DNA of 62,821 bases from Lachnospiraceae bacterium (GCA_900767585.1 CAAFZP010000145.1:1-62821); one strand, 5' to 3'; positions 16,820 to 25,418 are shown, numbered from the stretch's first letter. A program made the numbers and translations. Notes: generated from the letters alone by a model not told the origin.

Positions 16820-17524
16820 TTAATCCACGGTGACAGTGGTTCCTGTAAATCCACCTGTGACTGCCTTCTCGATACTTCCCTCGTCATTTAGTCCAAAAAG
16901 CATCATTGGCATCTTGTTCTCCATCGCAAGCACTGCCGCTGCCAAATCAATCACGCCGAGTTTTTTGTCCACGATCTCCGAAATCGGCATCGTATCATAT
17001 TTCTTTGCATCCGGATTCGTCTTTGGATCACTGTCATACACACCATCAATCGCTTTGGCTGACAAAATCACATCGGCTTCCACTTCGATTGCCATAAGAA
17101 CGGTTGCTGTATCGGTAGAAAAATACGGATGTCCGGTTCCTCCGGCGAAAAATACAACCTCACCCGCCTCGAGATACGCAATCGCTTTGTCTTTGTTGAA
17201 AAGCTCCGTCATGCTGCCACATGCAAAAGGCGTCATGATATGGGTGGTAAGTCCCTCGGCACGCATCGCATCTGCTGCATAGATACAGTTCATCACTGTC
17301 GCAAGCATACCAATCTGGTCTGCTTTCACACGGTCCATATTGTCCGACGTTCTGCCTCTCCAGAAATTTCCTCCGCCGATTACAATACTTACCTGGATAT
17401 TTTTCTCGCAGATTGCCTTTACCTGCTTTGCAACATCCCGGACAACCGTCTCATCAAATCCGGTATGTTTTTCTCCTGCAAGTGCCTCTCCGGAAAGTTT
17501 CAATAAAATTCGGTTCATCTTCAT
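16820..17524 (-). CDS. pyrH: UMP kinase
   Basis: Amino-acid-kinase-fold enzyme phosphorylating UMP to UDP. 234 residues starting MKMNRILLKLSGEALAGE, with the glycine loop VIGGGNFWRGR and ATVMNCIYAADAM. Three in-frame ATGs lie close together; the one at 17524 is ten bases from AAGGAG, whereas the first (17533) is only one base away and therefore unlikely. The usual rpsB-tsf genes are not upstream: a bactofilin gene takes their place. Confidence 0.94.
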   Translation of the reverse strand: MKMNRILLKLSGEALAGEKHTGFDETVVRDVAKQVKAICEKNIQVSIVIGGGNFWRGRTSDNMDRVKADQIGMLATVMNCIYAADAMRAEGLTTHIMTPFACGSMTELFNKDKAIAYLEAGEVVFFAGGTGHPYFSTDTATVLMAIEVEADVILSAKAIDGVYDSDPKTNPDAKKYDTMPISEIVDKKLGVIDLAAAVLAMENKMPMMLFGLNDEGSIEKAVTGGFTGTTVTVD

Positions 17525-17546
17525 CGTTTTCATGCTCCTTTATCCT

Positions 17547-18707
17547 TTATTCAAAAAAGCTCTTTACATCAATCTCAGAGTAACACTGGGAACACATGCC
17601 CTCGATTACTGCTCCGTTGTTGATCTGAACGGATTTTGATTTTATATTACCCATAATTACTGCAGTCGAATCAACAATTACCGGTCCCTGCACATCGATA
17701 TCACCTTTGATTGCTCCTGCAATCACCGCAGATCCTGCAAATACGTTGCCGACAACCACGGTTCCAACACCGATTTTTGCGGCTTCGTTCACATGTACAT
17801 CTCCCTCGATTCTGGCTGCATTTGCGTATAACTCACCAACTGTCACGTTTCCCTGCACAGTGCCGCCGATAATCAGCTTTCCGTCGCAGCTGACAGCACC
17901 ATTGACTGTTCCGATCAGATCGATACATCCATCGGTCTGCACATCTCCGTTGATCGTGGTCGTCTTGGTAATATAAGTTGTGTCTGCTTCCATCAAAGCA
18001 TCTACATCATTTTTTTCTTCTGATTTTGTGATTGATTGATTCAAAGCAGATTCCTCCTGTTTCATTGTCATCTCCAAAGATTCTTCCTCTGCCTGCTTTG
18101 CAAGCGTATCTTCGACTGCTTTTCCAAGATCTACAGACATAAAATTCTGCATTTCTTCTTTTTGTTCTGTATCCGGCTCTATCGCAAGCGCTTCTTCTGT
18201 ATGTTCGAGCATATCCGGCTCATCAAGCTCATCCAACGCTTTCAATTCGTCCGGTTCTTTGTTCTCTGCAGTCATTTCTTCAATCTCTTCGGGCGCCGGT
18301 TCTGTCTCGGCATGCAGGTATTCCAACTCCGGTTTCTGTTCCAGCTCATCCTCCGAAAATGGCTCTGGCGCTAATTCGAGTTCATCCTGTATCACTTCGG
18401 CATCCGGGATTACATCAAATGCTGCATCTTCCGTTTTATCTTTTTTTTCATCTTCCTCCGGGATGGAGCTGTTTTTTTCATTTTCAAGTTCCTGTTCCGG
18501 TATCGGTACCTGCACTTCCGGCTTATCAATCTGAATCTCGCTCAAATCATCAATCATATCTTCCGGAGCCACATCCATCTGATCTTTTTCATCAAATGTG
18601 TTCACCATGTCTTCGTCATCGTACTCGGCTCCAAGTTCATCTTTATCCGGCATAAGCTCATTGACTGCCTGCGCAAAATCGCGTTTAAAATCTTTAAAAA
18701 AACCCAT
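17547..18707 (-). CDS. Bactofilin-domain protein with a long acidic N-terminal region
   Basis: 386 residues. Residues about 1-240 are low-complexity and very rich in glutamate and aspartate. From about 245 on there is a right-handed beta-helix bactofilin domain (polymer-forming cytoskeletal, DUF583), with the repeated hydrophobic/glycine pattern of INGDVQTDGCIDLIGTVNGA, KLIIGGTVQGNVTVGE and VIVDSTAVIMGNIKSK. Two cysteines (MCSQC) lie near the end. Bactofilins polymerise under the membrane and scaffold cell-shape and envelope enzymes. It is 22 bases upstream of pyrH and so likely part of the pyrH-to-polC operon. The acidic tail is far longer than the short tail of typical bactofilins. Confidence 0.8.
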   Translation of the reverse strand: MGFFKDFKRDFAQAVNELMPDKDELGAEYDDEDMVNTFDEKDQMDVAPEDMIDDLSEIQIDKPEVQVPIPEQELENEKNSSIPEEDEKKDKTEDAAFDVIPDAEVIQDELELAPEPFSEDELEQKPELEYLHAETEPAPEEIEEMTAENKEPDELKALDELDEPDMLEHTEEALAIEPDTEQKEEMQNFMSVDLGKAVEDTLAKQAEEESLEMTMKQEESALNQSITKSEEKNDVDALMEADTTYITKTTTINGDVQTDGCIDLIGTVNGAVSCDGKLIIGGTVQGNVTVGELYANAARIEGDVHVNEAAKIGVGTVVVGNVFAGSAVIAGAIKGDIDVQGPVIVDSTAVIMGNIKSKSVQINNGAVIEGMCSQCYSEIDVKSFFE

Positions 18708-18764
18708 CTAGGTTCCTCCTTACTTCATCCATTCATTATACACCATGCCTGTTTTTAAATCAAT

Positions 18765-21122
18765 TTATACCTCGTTGTTTTCCGCAATTCTTCCATTTGC
18801 ACAATCAAGCCGCATTATCTTCATACGATGGATCCGCTGATAGATTTTTTCTCCACAGCCGATTGCTGCCGGGATGCCAAACTCTGCACACCGGATTGCC
18901 ATATGAGACGCAGCTCCGCCATATTTCGTCACAAATCCTGCAATATTTTTTGCAAAAATCCAGTCATATCCAGGGTCCGCTTTTGTGAGTACAACAATCT
19001 TTCCGGTAATATCTGTATCGTGATCCTCATCCAGATTCACGATAGGTGCCTCTATGATCTTGTTCGTGATAAAGTTCGGTCGTGCCTCATCGATATCGAT
19101 CACATCGATATCTCCGACGTCAAAGATCACTTCCGGCAATACGAGATAAGAATTCACATGGTAAAACCTGCGTCGTATCTCAATTGTCTGGATATAAGAA
19201 TCCCGGCTGTGATAGCTAAGTAAATCCTGAATTTCCAGATAAGACATATCTTCCCGGGCGATTGCCATCACTTCTCCAAGCTTTACGATCACGTCAAGCA
19301 TAAGCGACAGAGACTTCGTAAACTCGAACTTAAAGTATTCTCTGTTTTGTGTTGCCCGTTTGATGAAGTCTATAAACTGCGCAGGTGTTACCGGTATGCC
19401 GGCTTCATCAAGCGCGAGCTGCAATTTTTTTTCATCCAGATTCTTTGCTTCCCGCTTCTCCTTATTATTTCCTGTCAGATTTGCCTGTGCAACATCAAAA
19501 TAGATGTTTCTATAACTGTCAGAACGGATATCATACGTGCCAAGCCGCAGATGTCCATACAGATGGTTGAAATCATCCCGGCTCATCTTTCCGTGGCTGT
19601 ATAAATCAAAATCCCGTTCAAATTCTGATGCAACAGTCGGAATCGACAACATGAAATCATCCATCTCCTGTTTTGTAAAATACCCTTTTTCGACAAGCGT
19701 CCGGCAGAAGCTGCGTGCCATGAATGCACATCTTGCCTGTCTGGTAAACTGTGGTGTACCATGGTCCTTGATGGAAGAAAGCAATTCATCGATATAACTG
19801 TACAATTTCATGACATTCGTCTCTGCAAGCGGCTGATGCGTACGCAGTTCATGGCGCAGTTTTGTCAGCTGTCCTAAAGAAAACAAATCTTCCTTGCAGA
19901 TTGCATCATAATGTGTAAGTGTATTTTTTGCAATATCAAACAATGCATTCCGGAGCAAAGAAATCTCTGCATCATCAAATCCATATTCTTTTAATTCTTT
20001 CAATCTGTCATCTGTCGTAAAATCATATGTATTGAAGATGATTTCAAATTCGATCTTGTCATGTGCTGTTTTATCTTTTCTTAACTTTTGTTCATAGTAT
20101 TGATTGAGCCTGTAGCACAAGTCTTCTGGAAGACCTGCCGGCGTCAGCCCGTCAAACGTATAATTCACCGAGATATACGGTTTATTTCCCACTTTCTGCA
20201 TCAATTCTCCACGGACCGGCTGATATCCAAGCGGTTGCAATCCGGCCGACCAGATATGTGCCGTGATCAGTTCCCGATACAAAGAATAATCCAATGGTCT
20301 TGGATTACTGCCTATGATTTCTGCAGGATTCCAAAAAGCCATATCCGAGAGAATATGAAAGGTATCCAGATACATGCATTTCACAAGTGCTTTTGTATCT
20401 TTGAACTCCCGGTCAGTCATCGGTGCTATGATATTCAGTGCCGCAGCCAGCGGACGCACCTGGAAGATCACAACCCTGTCATCCTCCAGAATTGCAAATT
20501 CAATATCCAGGGCGGAGATATATTCGTAAATCTTCTCGATTTCTTTGACTGCTTTCAGTAGGTTCACAAAATCGCACTCCAGAAACTCGCGGGAGACGTT
20601 TTGGGCAATCCATTTTGTCCTTCCACCGCTTCCACTTGTCACAGAATCTGTGCTGCCGTTCTCATCGTATGTCACCATATAATATGGTCGGTTAAAGATG
20701 ATATCCCGCGTAAATACAACGCCCGACATCCGGACATGTTCTGTCTGCCTCTGGATAAGCACCTGTTCTTTTTTCTCAATCAACTGTTTCTTTTCCGCTT
20801 CTGTCAGACTGCCTTCCACATAGGATGTATAAACCTGACTGATTGCTTCTTCGATTGCAATTGCTTTTGCAGAATCCACATCCAATACACTCTCAAAATG
20901 TCCTGCATTGCTTGTTTTCAGATTGTCTTCCTGTACCGATGAACTCCGCACGACAATCTTTGCTCCCGCAAATTGTGTTTCAATTGCTGCAACGACCACT
21001 GCCGGATCCTCAAAGAATTCATCTGCGTATACGATATAGAAATCTTCAATATAGGAATGTTTTACAATTTTCTTTAGATCCGCCAGGGTATTCGCCTTGG
21101 TTGAAATCAGATATTCCTTCAT
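18765..21122 (-). CDS. PEP-synthase-like dikinase (phosphotransferase of unknown substrate)
   Basis: 785 residues. Residues about 1-240 form a PPDK/PEP-synthase ATP-grasp domain: KIVVRSSSVQEDN, SNAGHFESVLDV, SGVVFTRD, DSVTSGSGGRTKW and the closing VVIFQVRPL. A middle region (about 240-690) has no motif I recognise. The C-terminal swivelling domain carries the phosphorylatable histidine in TKYGGAASHMAIR followed by EFGIPAAIGCG. The order ATP-grasp / substrate domain / His domain is that of rifampicin phosphotransferase and of Cj1418-type L-glutamine kinase; there is no PEP-synthase TIM barrel. The predicted reaction is ATP + acceptor + water to phospho-acceptor + AMP + Pi. A HAD phosphatase gene lies 3 bases upstream. 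The acceptor is unknown. Confidence 0.7.
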   Translation of the reverse strand: MKEYLISTKANTLADLKKIVKHSYIEDFYIVYADEFFEDPAVVVAAIETQFAGAKIVVRSSSVQEDNLKTSNAGHFESVLDVDSAKAIAIEEAISQVYTSYVEGSLTEAEKKQLIEKKEQVLIQRQTEHVRMSGVVFTRDIIFNRPYYMVTYDENGSTDSVTSGSGGRTKWIAQNVSREFLECDFVNLLKAVKEIEKIYEYISALDIEFAILEDDRVVIFQVRPLAAALNIIAPMTDREFKDTKALVKCMYLDTFHILSDMAFWNPAEIIGSNPRPLDYSLYRELITAHIWSAGLQPLGYQPVRGELMQKVGNKPYISVNYTFDGLTPAGLPEDLCYRLNQYYEQKLRKDKTAHDKIEFEIIFNTYDFTTDDRLKELKEYGFDDAEISLLRNALFDIAKNTLTHYDAICKEDLFSLGQLTKLRHELRTHQPLAETNVMKLYSYIDELLSSIKDHGTPQFTRQARCAFMARSFCRTLVEKGYFTKQEMDDFMLSIPTVASEFERDFDLYSHGKMSRDDFNHLYGHLRLGTYDIRSDSYRNIYFDVAQANLTGNNKEKREAKNLDEKKLQLALDEAGIPVTPAQFIDFIKRATQNREYFKFEFTKSLSLMLDVIVKLGEVMAIAREDMSYLEIQDLLSYHSRDSYIQTIEIRRRFYHVNSYLVLPEVIFDVGDIDVIDIDEARPNFITNKIIEAPIVNLDEDHDTDITGKIVVLTKADPGYDWIFAKNIAGFVTKYGGAASHMAIRCAEFGIPAAIGCGEKIYQRIHRMKIMRLDCANGRIAENNEV

Positions 21123-21125
21123 GTT

Positions 21126-21947
21126 CTACCCTTCATCCTGTAAAATAAATTTCCTGATCACTTCTACAACTCCGTCTTCATCACACGATGCAGTCACATA
21201 ATCCGCTACATCCTTGACAACCTGTTGGGCGTTTCCCATCGCGACGCCAATTCCGGCATATGCTACCATCGTCTTGTCATTGAATCCGTCTCCACAACAG
21301 ATACAGTTTTCCCGCTTCATGCCGATATGCTCGAGCAGCCGCGCGATAGACTCTGCCTTGTCGACACCCTGCACTGTAATCTCGATAAAATATGGTTCCG
21401 AACGGAATACATTTAACTCCGGAGATACAAGTGCCGCAAGTTCTTTTTCGTATTGTTCTGACACTTCCGGATCTACGGTCATCAGACATTTTGTCATATC
21501 AAAATCCACGCACTTTAAGAAGTCATCTACTTTGCACAATTCCATATGGTTGAGTCTCGCCTCGTATGCCATATAATCATCGGTATCTGTTCCGGTAATC
21601 ACCTGATTTTTTTTGTATGTCACCAGACCTATCTTCTTTTCTCTCGCAAAATCATATAATACTTTTGCATACCGGTTTGGGATATTCTTTTGGTAAATCA
21701 CGGTTTCTGTCGCACAGTCTATGACTTTGCCCCCGTTAAAACTTAATGCATATCCGCCATACCTGGCAAGTTCAAGCGGCTCCGTATATTGCCTTAATCC
21801 CGGAAATGGACGTCCGGATGCAAGCGCAACCTTATGTCCCATCTCCTGTATCTGCTTGATATATTTTAATGTCTCCGGTGTAATCTCTTTTTTTGAATTC
21901 ACAAGTGTTCCATCTATATCCAGTACTAAAATCTTTTTGTCACTCAT
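21126..21947 (-). CDS. Cof-type HAD-IIB phosphatase
   Basis: 273 residues of the HAD superfamily, subclass IIB. Motif I is VLDIDGTLVNSKKEI (nucleophile Asp10, acid Asp12), motif II is LASGRP, and motif IV is CGDGFNDKTMVAYAG with GVAMGNA after it. A C2B-type cap lies about 85-195. These enzymes usually dephosphorylate sugar phosphates, nucleotides or cofactors. It is immediately upstream of, and probably co-transcribed with, the dikinase-like gene, so it could remove or proof-read that enzyme's product; that link is inference. Confidence 0.85.
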   Translation of the reverse strand: MSDKKILVLDIDGTLVNSKKEITPETLKYIKQIQEMGHKVALASGRPFPGLRQYTEPLELARYGGYALSFNGGKVIDCATETVIYQKNIPNRYAKVLYDFAREKKIGLVTYKKNQVITGTDTDDYMAYEARLNHMELCKVDDFLKCVDFDMTKCLMTVDPEVSEQYEKELAALVSPELNVFRSEPYFIEITVQGVDKAESIARLLEHIGMKRENCICCGDGFNDKTMVAYAGIGVAMGNAQQVVKDVADYVTASCDEDGVVEVIRKFILQDEG

Positions 21948-22040
21948 ATTTTATTTATATCCTTTGATTTTATATTGTGCCTGCATATCGTCGAAAGCCC
22001 ATGCATCTGCACCCGGTTTACTCCAATCACAGTTATAGTT

Positions 22041-22084
22041 ATTGTAACATTTTCCAAGACATATGAAAAGAAGTATGTTACAAT
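22041..22084. repeat. 10-bp perfect inverted repeat before the plus-strand rlmH paralogue
   Basis: ATTGTAACAT at 22041-22050 is perfectly matched by ATGTTACAAT at 22075-22084, spaced by 24 bases, in the divergent region between the HAD gene and the plus-strand RlmH-like gene. The right arm contains TACAAT (22079-22084), a good -10 hexamer only six bases before the ATG at 22091. It may be an operator or an RNA hairpin; no known regulator site is recognised. The rest of 21948-22090 shows nothing definite. Confidence 0.5.
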
Positions 22085-22090
22085 ATTTGC

Positions 22091-22507
22091 ATGGAAATTT
22101 TAATTCACATAGAAAAAAGAAAATTAGATACCGAATACCAAAGTGCCATCGCAGAGTATACCAAACGGCTCTCCGCTTTTTGTAATGTCCGCTGCATCTG
22201 CTATAAAGATTTGACAAAACTCTCGATGAAGCCATCTTCTGCCTGTTTTGTCATACAGCCAGGAAAAGAGACCATCTCCTCAGAAACATTTGCCGAAGAA
22301 ATAAACCATCTTGCGCTGTCCGGTTATTCCCGGATCGAATATGTGATCCCGGCATCCGGACACACAGATTTTCTGTCCGGTATGCAGTCACCAAAGGTTT
22401 TTTCGCTCTCCGGTTTTTCAATGTCCGAAGATCTGACAGCGGTTGTCTTAACCGAACAGCTCTACCGTGCTTTCACAATCCTGAATCATATTACATATCA
22501 CAAATAA
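22091..22507 (+). CDS. Divergent RlmH paralogue keeping the C-terminal tail but not the SAM pocket
   Basis: 138 residues of the RlmH SPOUT family (23S rRNA pseudouridine-1915 N3-methyltransferase). It keeps AIAEYTKRLSAF near residue 20 and the C-terminal TEQLYRAFTI and final YHK that form the RNA/target side of the active site. The SAM pocket is gone: the usual FVIGGSxGL is YVIPASG (84-90) and the SFSxMTFPHQxMR knot motif is SLSGFSMSED (105-114). It therefore probably cannot bind SAM alone. No Shine-Dalgarno lies at normal spacing; a -10-like TACAAT six bases before the ATG suggests a leaderless message. Converges with, and overlaps by 17 bases, the other paralogue. Confidence 0.8.
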   Translation: MEILIHIEKRKLDTEYQSAIAEYTKRLSAFCNVRCICYKDLTKLSMKPSSACFVIQPGKETISSETFAEEINHLALSGYSRIEYVIPASGHTDFLSGMQSPKVFSLSGFSMSEDLTAVVLTEQLYRAFTILNHITYHK

Positions 22508-22949
22508 CGTCTGCAAGCACTTCCATGAGCATCACGCGCATCAGCTGATGAGGAAATGTCATCCCGGAAAAACTGATTTTACAATCCGCGCGTTTTACAA
22601 CCGCATCCGAAAGTCCAAGTGATCCTCCAATTACAAATGTCAGGTTTTCTTTTTGCGAAGTTTCTGCATGTTTGATGATTTTCCATATTCGTTCGTTATC
22701 CATTTTTGTTCCGCCGACGCAGAGCGCTGCGACATAGTCCGTGTTTTTGATTTGGGAAAGTATTTTTTCTCCTTCTGTTTCTTTGATCTTTTCTATCACA
22801 CGGTCGGATGGTTTTGCCGGGATACTCTCGTCCTTCAGGCAGATGATCCGGATTGGGATTTTCTTCTGGATTTTTTTCTGGAATTCGTCTATCTTTTTTT
22901 GATAAAATGCTTCCTTGACAGTTCCTACTACGATTATTTTTAATTCCAC
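22491..22949 (-). CDS. rlmH: RlmH paralogue with intact SAM-binding knot but without the C-terminal tail
   Basis: 152 residues, clearly RlmH family: MELKIIVVGTVKEAF, FVIGGSLGLSDAV (105-117) and SFSGMTFPHQLMR (126-138) are the SAM-binding knot elements. After this the normal end (L-x-E-Q-x-Y-R-A-F ... Y-H-K) is replaced by MEVLADVICDM and a stop. The EYxKRL segment is also altered (EFQKKIQKK). I checked the other two frames past the divergence point and found no YRAF or YHK, so a simple frameshift does not explain it. The missing residues are exactly those kept by the convergent paralogue. Normal function is N3 methylation of pseudouridine 1915 in helix 69. Confidence 0.85.
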   Translation of the reverse strand: MELKIIVVGTVKEAFYQKKIDEFQKKIQKKIPIRIICLKDESIPAKPSDRVIEKIKETEGEKILSQIKNTDYVAALCVGGTKMDNERIWKIIKHAETSQKENLTFVIGGSLGLSDAVVKRADCKISFSGMTFPHQLMRVMLMEVLADVICDM

Positions 22950-23040
22950 GTTCTGTTTTCTCCTGCAATTTTGGTCATTTTTTACATTTCAATACGATAT
23001 TTACACAAACTTTTTAGTTATGTCATAATTTGTTCATAAT

Positions 23041-23062
23041 TATGGTTTACATTATAACCATA
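23041..23062. repeat. AT-rich 7-bp dyad upstream of the minus-strand rlmH
   Basis: TATGGTT at 23041-23047 and AACCATA at 23056-23062 form a dyad with an 8-base spacer, followed on the plus strand by a run of T. It lies about 90 bases upstream of the minus-strand rlmH start. On the minus strand, ATGACA, 17 bases and TAAATA downstream of it could be that gene's promoter. Operator or weak terminator cannot be separated here. Confidence 0.3.
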
Positions 23063-23094
23063 GTTTTTTCATAAATCCTCTCTTTTTAAGATAC

Positions 23095-23133
23095 AAAAAG
23101 AAAATGCCGGCTCGCATCCGGCATTTTCTTTTT
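23095..23133 (-). terminator. Rho-independent terminator after putP
   Basis: A perfect 16-bp stem (23095-23110 with 23118-23133) has a CCGG core, a 7-base loop, and A/T tracts on both sides, starting 5 bases beyond the putP stop. It should end the murE-to-putP transcript and may also work on the opposite strand. Confidence 0.9.
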
Positions 23134-23137
23134 GTAT

Positions 23138-24682
23138 TTAGACATTTCCGTTCTTCACATCTTCAAATTCCTGCACGATCTCATCGCTTACCTTCGGTGT
23201 AATCAATGATACAACCACGATAAACAGAAGGCTTACAACAAATCCGACAAGCAAAGAATAAATTCCTGTGTATGTGGCAGGTGTCACACGCACACCATCG
23301 AGCGTACAGCATTTGATATAATCCCAGATGATAACCGTGATTCCGCCGCTTGCCATACCGGCTGCTGCACCAGCAAGGTTGGTCCGCTTCCAATACAGAG
23401 ACATCAGGATTGCCGGTCCAAATGCACTACCAAGACCTGCCCATGCATCACTGACCAGATTCATGATGGACGAGTTTGGATTCCACGCGATAAAAATCGC
23501 AATAACCGAAACAACCAATACCGATACACGTGCAATCATAAGCACCTGCTTATCTTTCAGTTTTTTAAAGAACACGCCCTTGAACAAATCGTTTGACACT
23601 GCAGACGAAGATACCAGCAGCTGGGAGTCTGCAGTTGACATGATTGCTGCCAGAATACCGCACAGAAGCAGTCCTCCAATAAACGGAAGCTTGAAGTCCG
23701 ACATGAACAGCTTCTTGATCATCTCGATGTAGACATTTTCGTATTGTGCACCTTCGTTTGAAAGTACCATCGGATACAGATATGCACGTCCAAGCACACC
23801 AATCACACAGGAAAGCACCAGTGAGATCAGCACCCATACAACAGCAACCTTCTTCGACTTTGCAAGTTCCTTCTCATCGCGGACTGCCATGAAACGAACG
23901 AGGATGTGTGGCATACCACAGTAACCAAGTCCCCATGCAAGCTGGGATACGATACTGATGCCAGATATCGGTTTGCCATCCTGCATAAATATGTTCAGAT
24001 AATCCTTTGCATCGACATCCAGACCGGAATTCACAAGGTTCGGCACGATATTCCCTGTACCAAGTACAACGACTACTAAAATCGGCACTGCAAGTACGCC
24101 GACCAGCATCATCATACCCTGTACAAAATCTGTTGTACAAACTGCCAGGAATCCTCCAAGGAATGTATAAATCAGGATAACAACTGCACCGACGATCAAT
24201 GCCTGATGATAATCCATTTTCGTAATGGATGCAAACAGTTTACCTCCGGATGCAAATGCAGAAGCTGCATATACAACAAAAAATACGACAATTACAATCG
24301 CAGAGATTGTAATCAGTATATTATGTTTGTCGCGGAAACGGTTGTTTAAGTATTCCGGAATCGTCATCGCGTTGCCTGCCTTGATCGTATAGCGGCGCAG
24401 ACGTCCTGCTACAAATACCCAGTTTAAAATCGTTCCGATCAAAAGCCCGATTGCAATCCATGCCTGATTTGCTCCGAATGCATAGATGCATCCAGGTAAT
24501 CCCATCAGCATCCACCCACTCATATCGGATGCTTGTGCAGAAAGCGCGGTCACCCATCCGCCTAAATTTCTACCTCCCAGGAAGTAATCATCCGAACTCT
24601 TGTTTTTCCTTGCTGTGACAATACCGATTCCAAGCATGAAAAGCATGTATATCACAAATGCAAGTATGATCCATGTTGACAT
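23138..24682 (-). CDS. putP: Sodium/proline symporter
   Basis: 514-residue sodium:solute symporter (SSS) family protein with 12-13 membrane helices. SSDDYFLGGRNLGGWVTALS, ASDMSGWMLMGLPG and the later AIMSTADSQLLVSSSA are conserved PutP sodium- and proline-binding regions. Imports proline with sodium as nutrient or osmolyte. The ATG directly abuts the thiN stop with no gap, so it is co-transcribed with thiN and probably translationally coupled, though the functions look unrelated. A strong terminator follows. Confidence 0.93.
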   Translation of the reverse strand: MSTWIILAFVIYMLFMLGIGIVTARKNKSSDDYFLGGRNLGGWVTALSAQASDMSGWMLMGLPGCIYAFGANQAWIAIGLLIGTILNWVFVAGRLRRYTIKAGNAMTIPEYLNNRFRDKHNILITISAIVIVVFFVVYAASAFASGGKLFASITKMDYHQALIVGAVVILIYTFLGGFLAVCTTDFVQGMMMLVGVLAVPILVVVVLGTGNIVPNLVNSGLDVDAKDYLNIFMQDGKPISGISIVSQLAWGLGYCGMPHILVRFMAVRDEKELAKSKKVAVVWVLISLVLSCVIGVLGRAYLYPMVLSNEGAQYENVYIEMIKKLFMSDFKLPFIGGLLLCGILAAIMSTADSQLLVSSSAVSNDLFKGVFFKKLKDKQVLMIARVSVLVVSVIAIFIAWNPNSSIMNLVSDAWAGLGSAFGPAILMSLYWKRTNLAGAAAGMASGGITVIIWDYIKCCTLDGVRVTPATYTGIYSLLVGFVVSLLFIVVVSLITPKVSDEIVQEFEDVKNGNV

Positions 24683-25372
24683 TTAATCTTTGGTCTCCAT
24701 AAGAAACAGGTACCCATCTCCAATTATTATGTGACCTTCCTCCTCTCTTAATTCGTTGCTGATTCCTATCGTTTCTCCTTTGTGGATTGACAGGTCACAG
24801 ACATCATATTTAAAGCCTTTGAGGGTAATACCCTTCACATTTTCTGAAAAGGGCAATAAAGATATGTAAGGTCCATACAGATTTTCTGCACGAACTATCT
24901 TTTCTTTTTCGATGATAGAAATCCGGTTGTGTCGATCCAGGATTTCTGTTTTTATTCCATGTTGCAGGCAGGTAAAGAGCAAATCCAGATTTCCAAGCGT
25001 ATGATCCAGCCTGGTCCCGGTCGCGCCAAGCAGCAGCACATGTGTGAAACCACATTTTCCTGCCTCTGAGATTGCAACATGTGTATCCGTAAAGTCCTTT
25101 TCCGGATTTAGTACAATGCATCTGTCACAAAAAGAGGCATCAGGGCTTGTCATATATTTGGCTCTGATGCCTTCGTTTGCGGAATCAAAATCACCGATGA
25201 TCAGATCCGGTTCGATTTCTAATTGTTCTAAAGCTTCTAATCCCTTGTCGACACCAATCACATATGGATGAACCGGATATCCATATGCACCGTTATAAAC
25301 GTCTGCAAGAAGACCTTGGTCGACCGAGCCGCCTGTAACAATGAGACAAAAGCTTGTTTCTGTCTGGTTCAT
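24683..25372 (-). CDS. thiN: Thiamine diphosphokinase
   Basis: 229 residues. Transfers diphosphate from ATP to thiamine to give the active cofactor. PDLIIGDFDSANEG and LNPEKDFTDTHVAI carry the acidic metal-binding residues, LLGATGTRLDHTLGNL the conserved arginine/aspartate core, and the C-terminal beta sandwich ends SNELREEEGHIIIGDGYLFL. Follows rpe, as in the Bacillus rsgA-rpe-thiN order. Confidence 0.93.
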   Translation of the reverse strand: MNQTETSFCLIVTGGSVDQGLLADVYNGAYGYPVHPYVIGVDKGLEALEQLEIEPDLIIGDFDSANEGIRAKYMTSPDASFCDRCIVLNPEKDFTDTHVAISEAGKCGFTHVLLLGATGTRLDHTLGNLDLLFTCLQHGIKTEILDRHNRISIIEKEKIVRAENLYGPYISLLPFSENVKGITLKGFKYDVCDLSIHKGETIGISNELREEEGHIIIGDGYLFLMETKD

Positions 25373-25418
25373 ATTGTTTCTGTTGTTTCCTGTTTTTTAC
25401 ACAATGCGCGTTTATCGT

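Noticed and set aside
18765..21122. Genuine PEP synthase (ppsA)
   Set aside because: The ATP-grasp and His domains are present, but the His domain is C-terminal and there is no PEP/pyruvate-binding TIM barrel after it.
22491..22600. Frameshift as the cause of the missing RlmH tail
   Set aside because: I read the other two frames past the divergence point and found no YRAF or YHK; both degenerate paralogues also changed at several separate sites.
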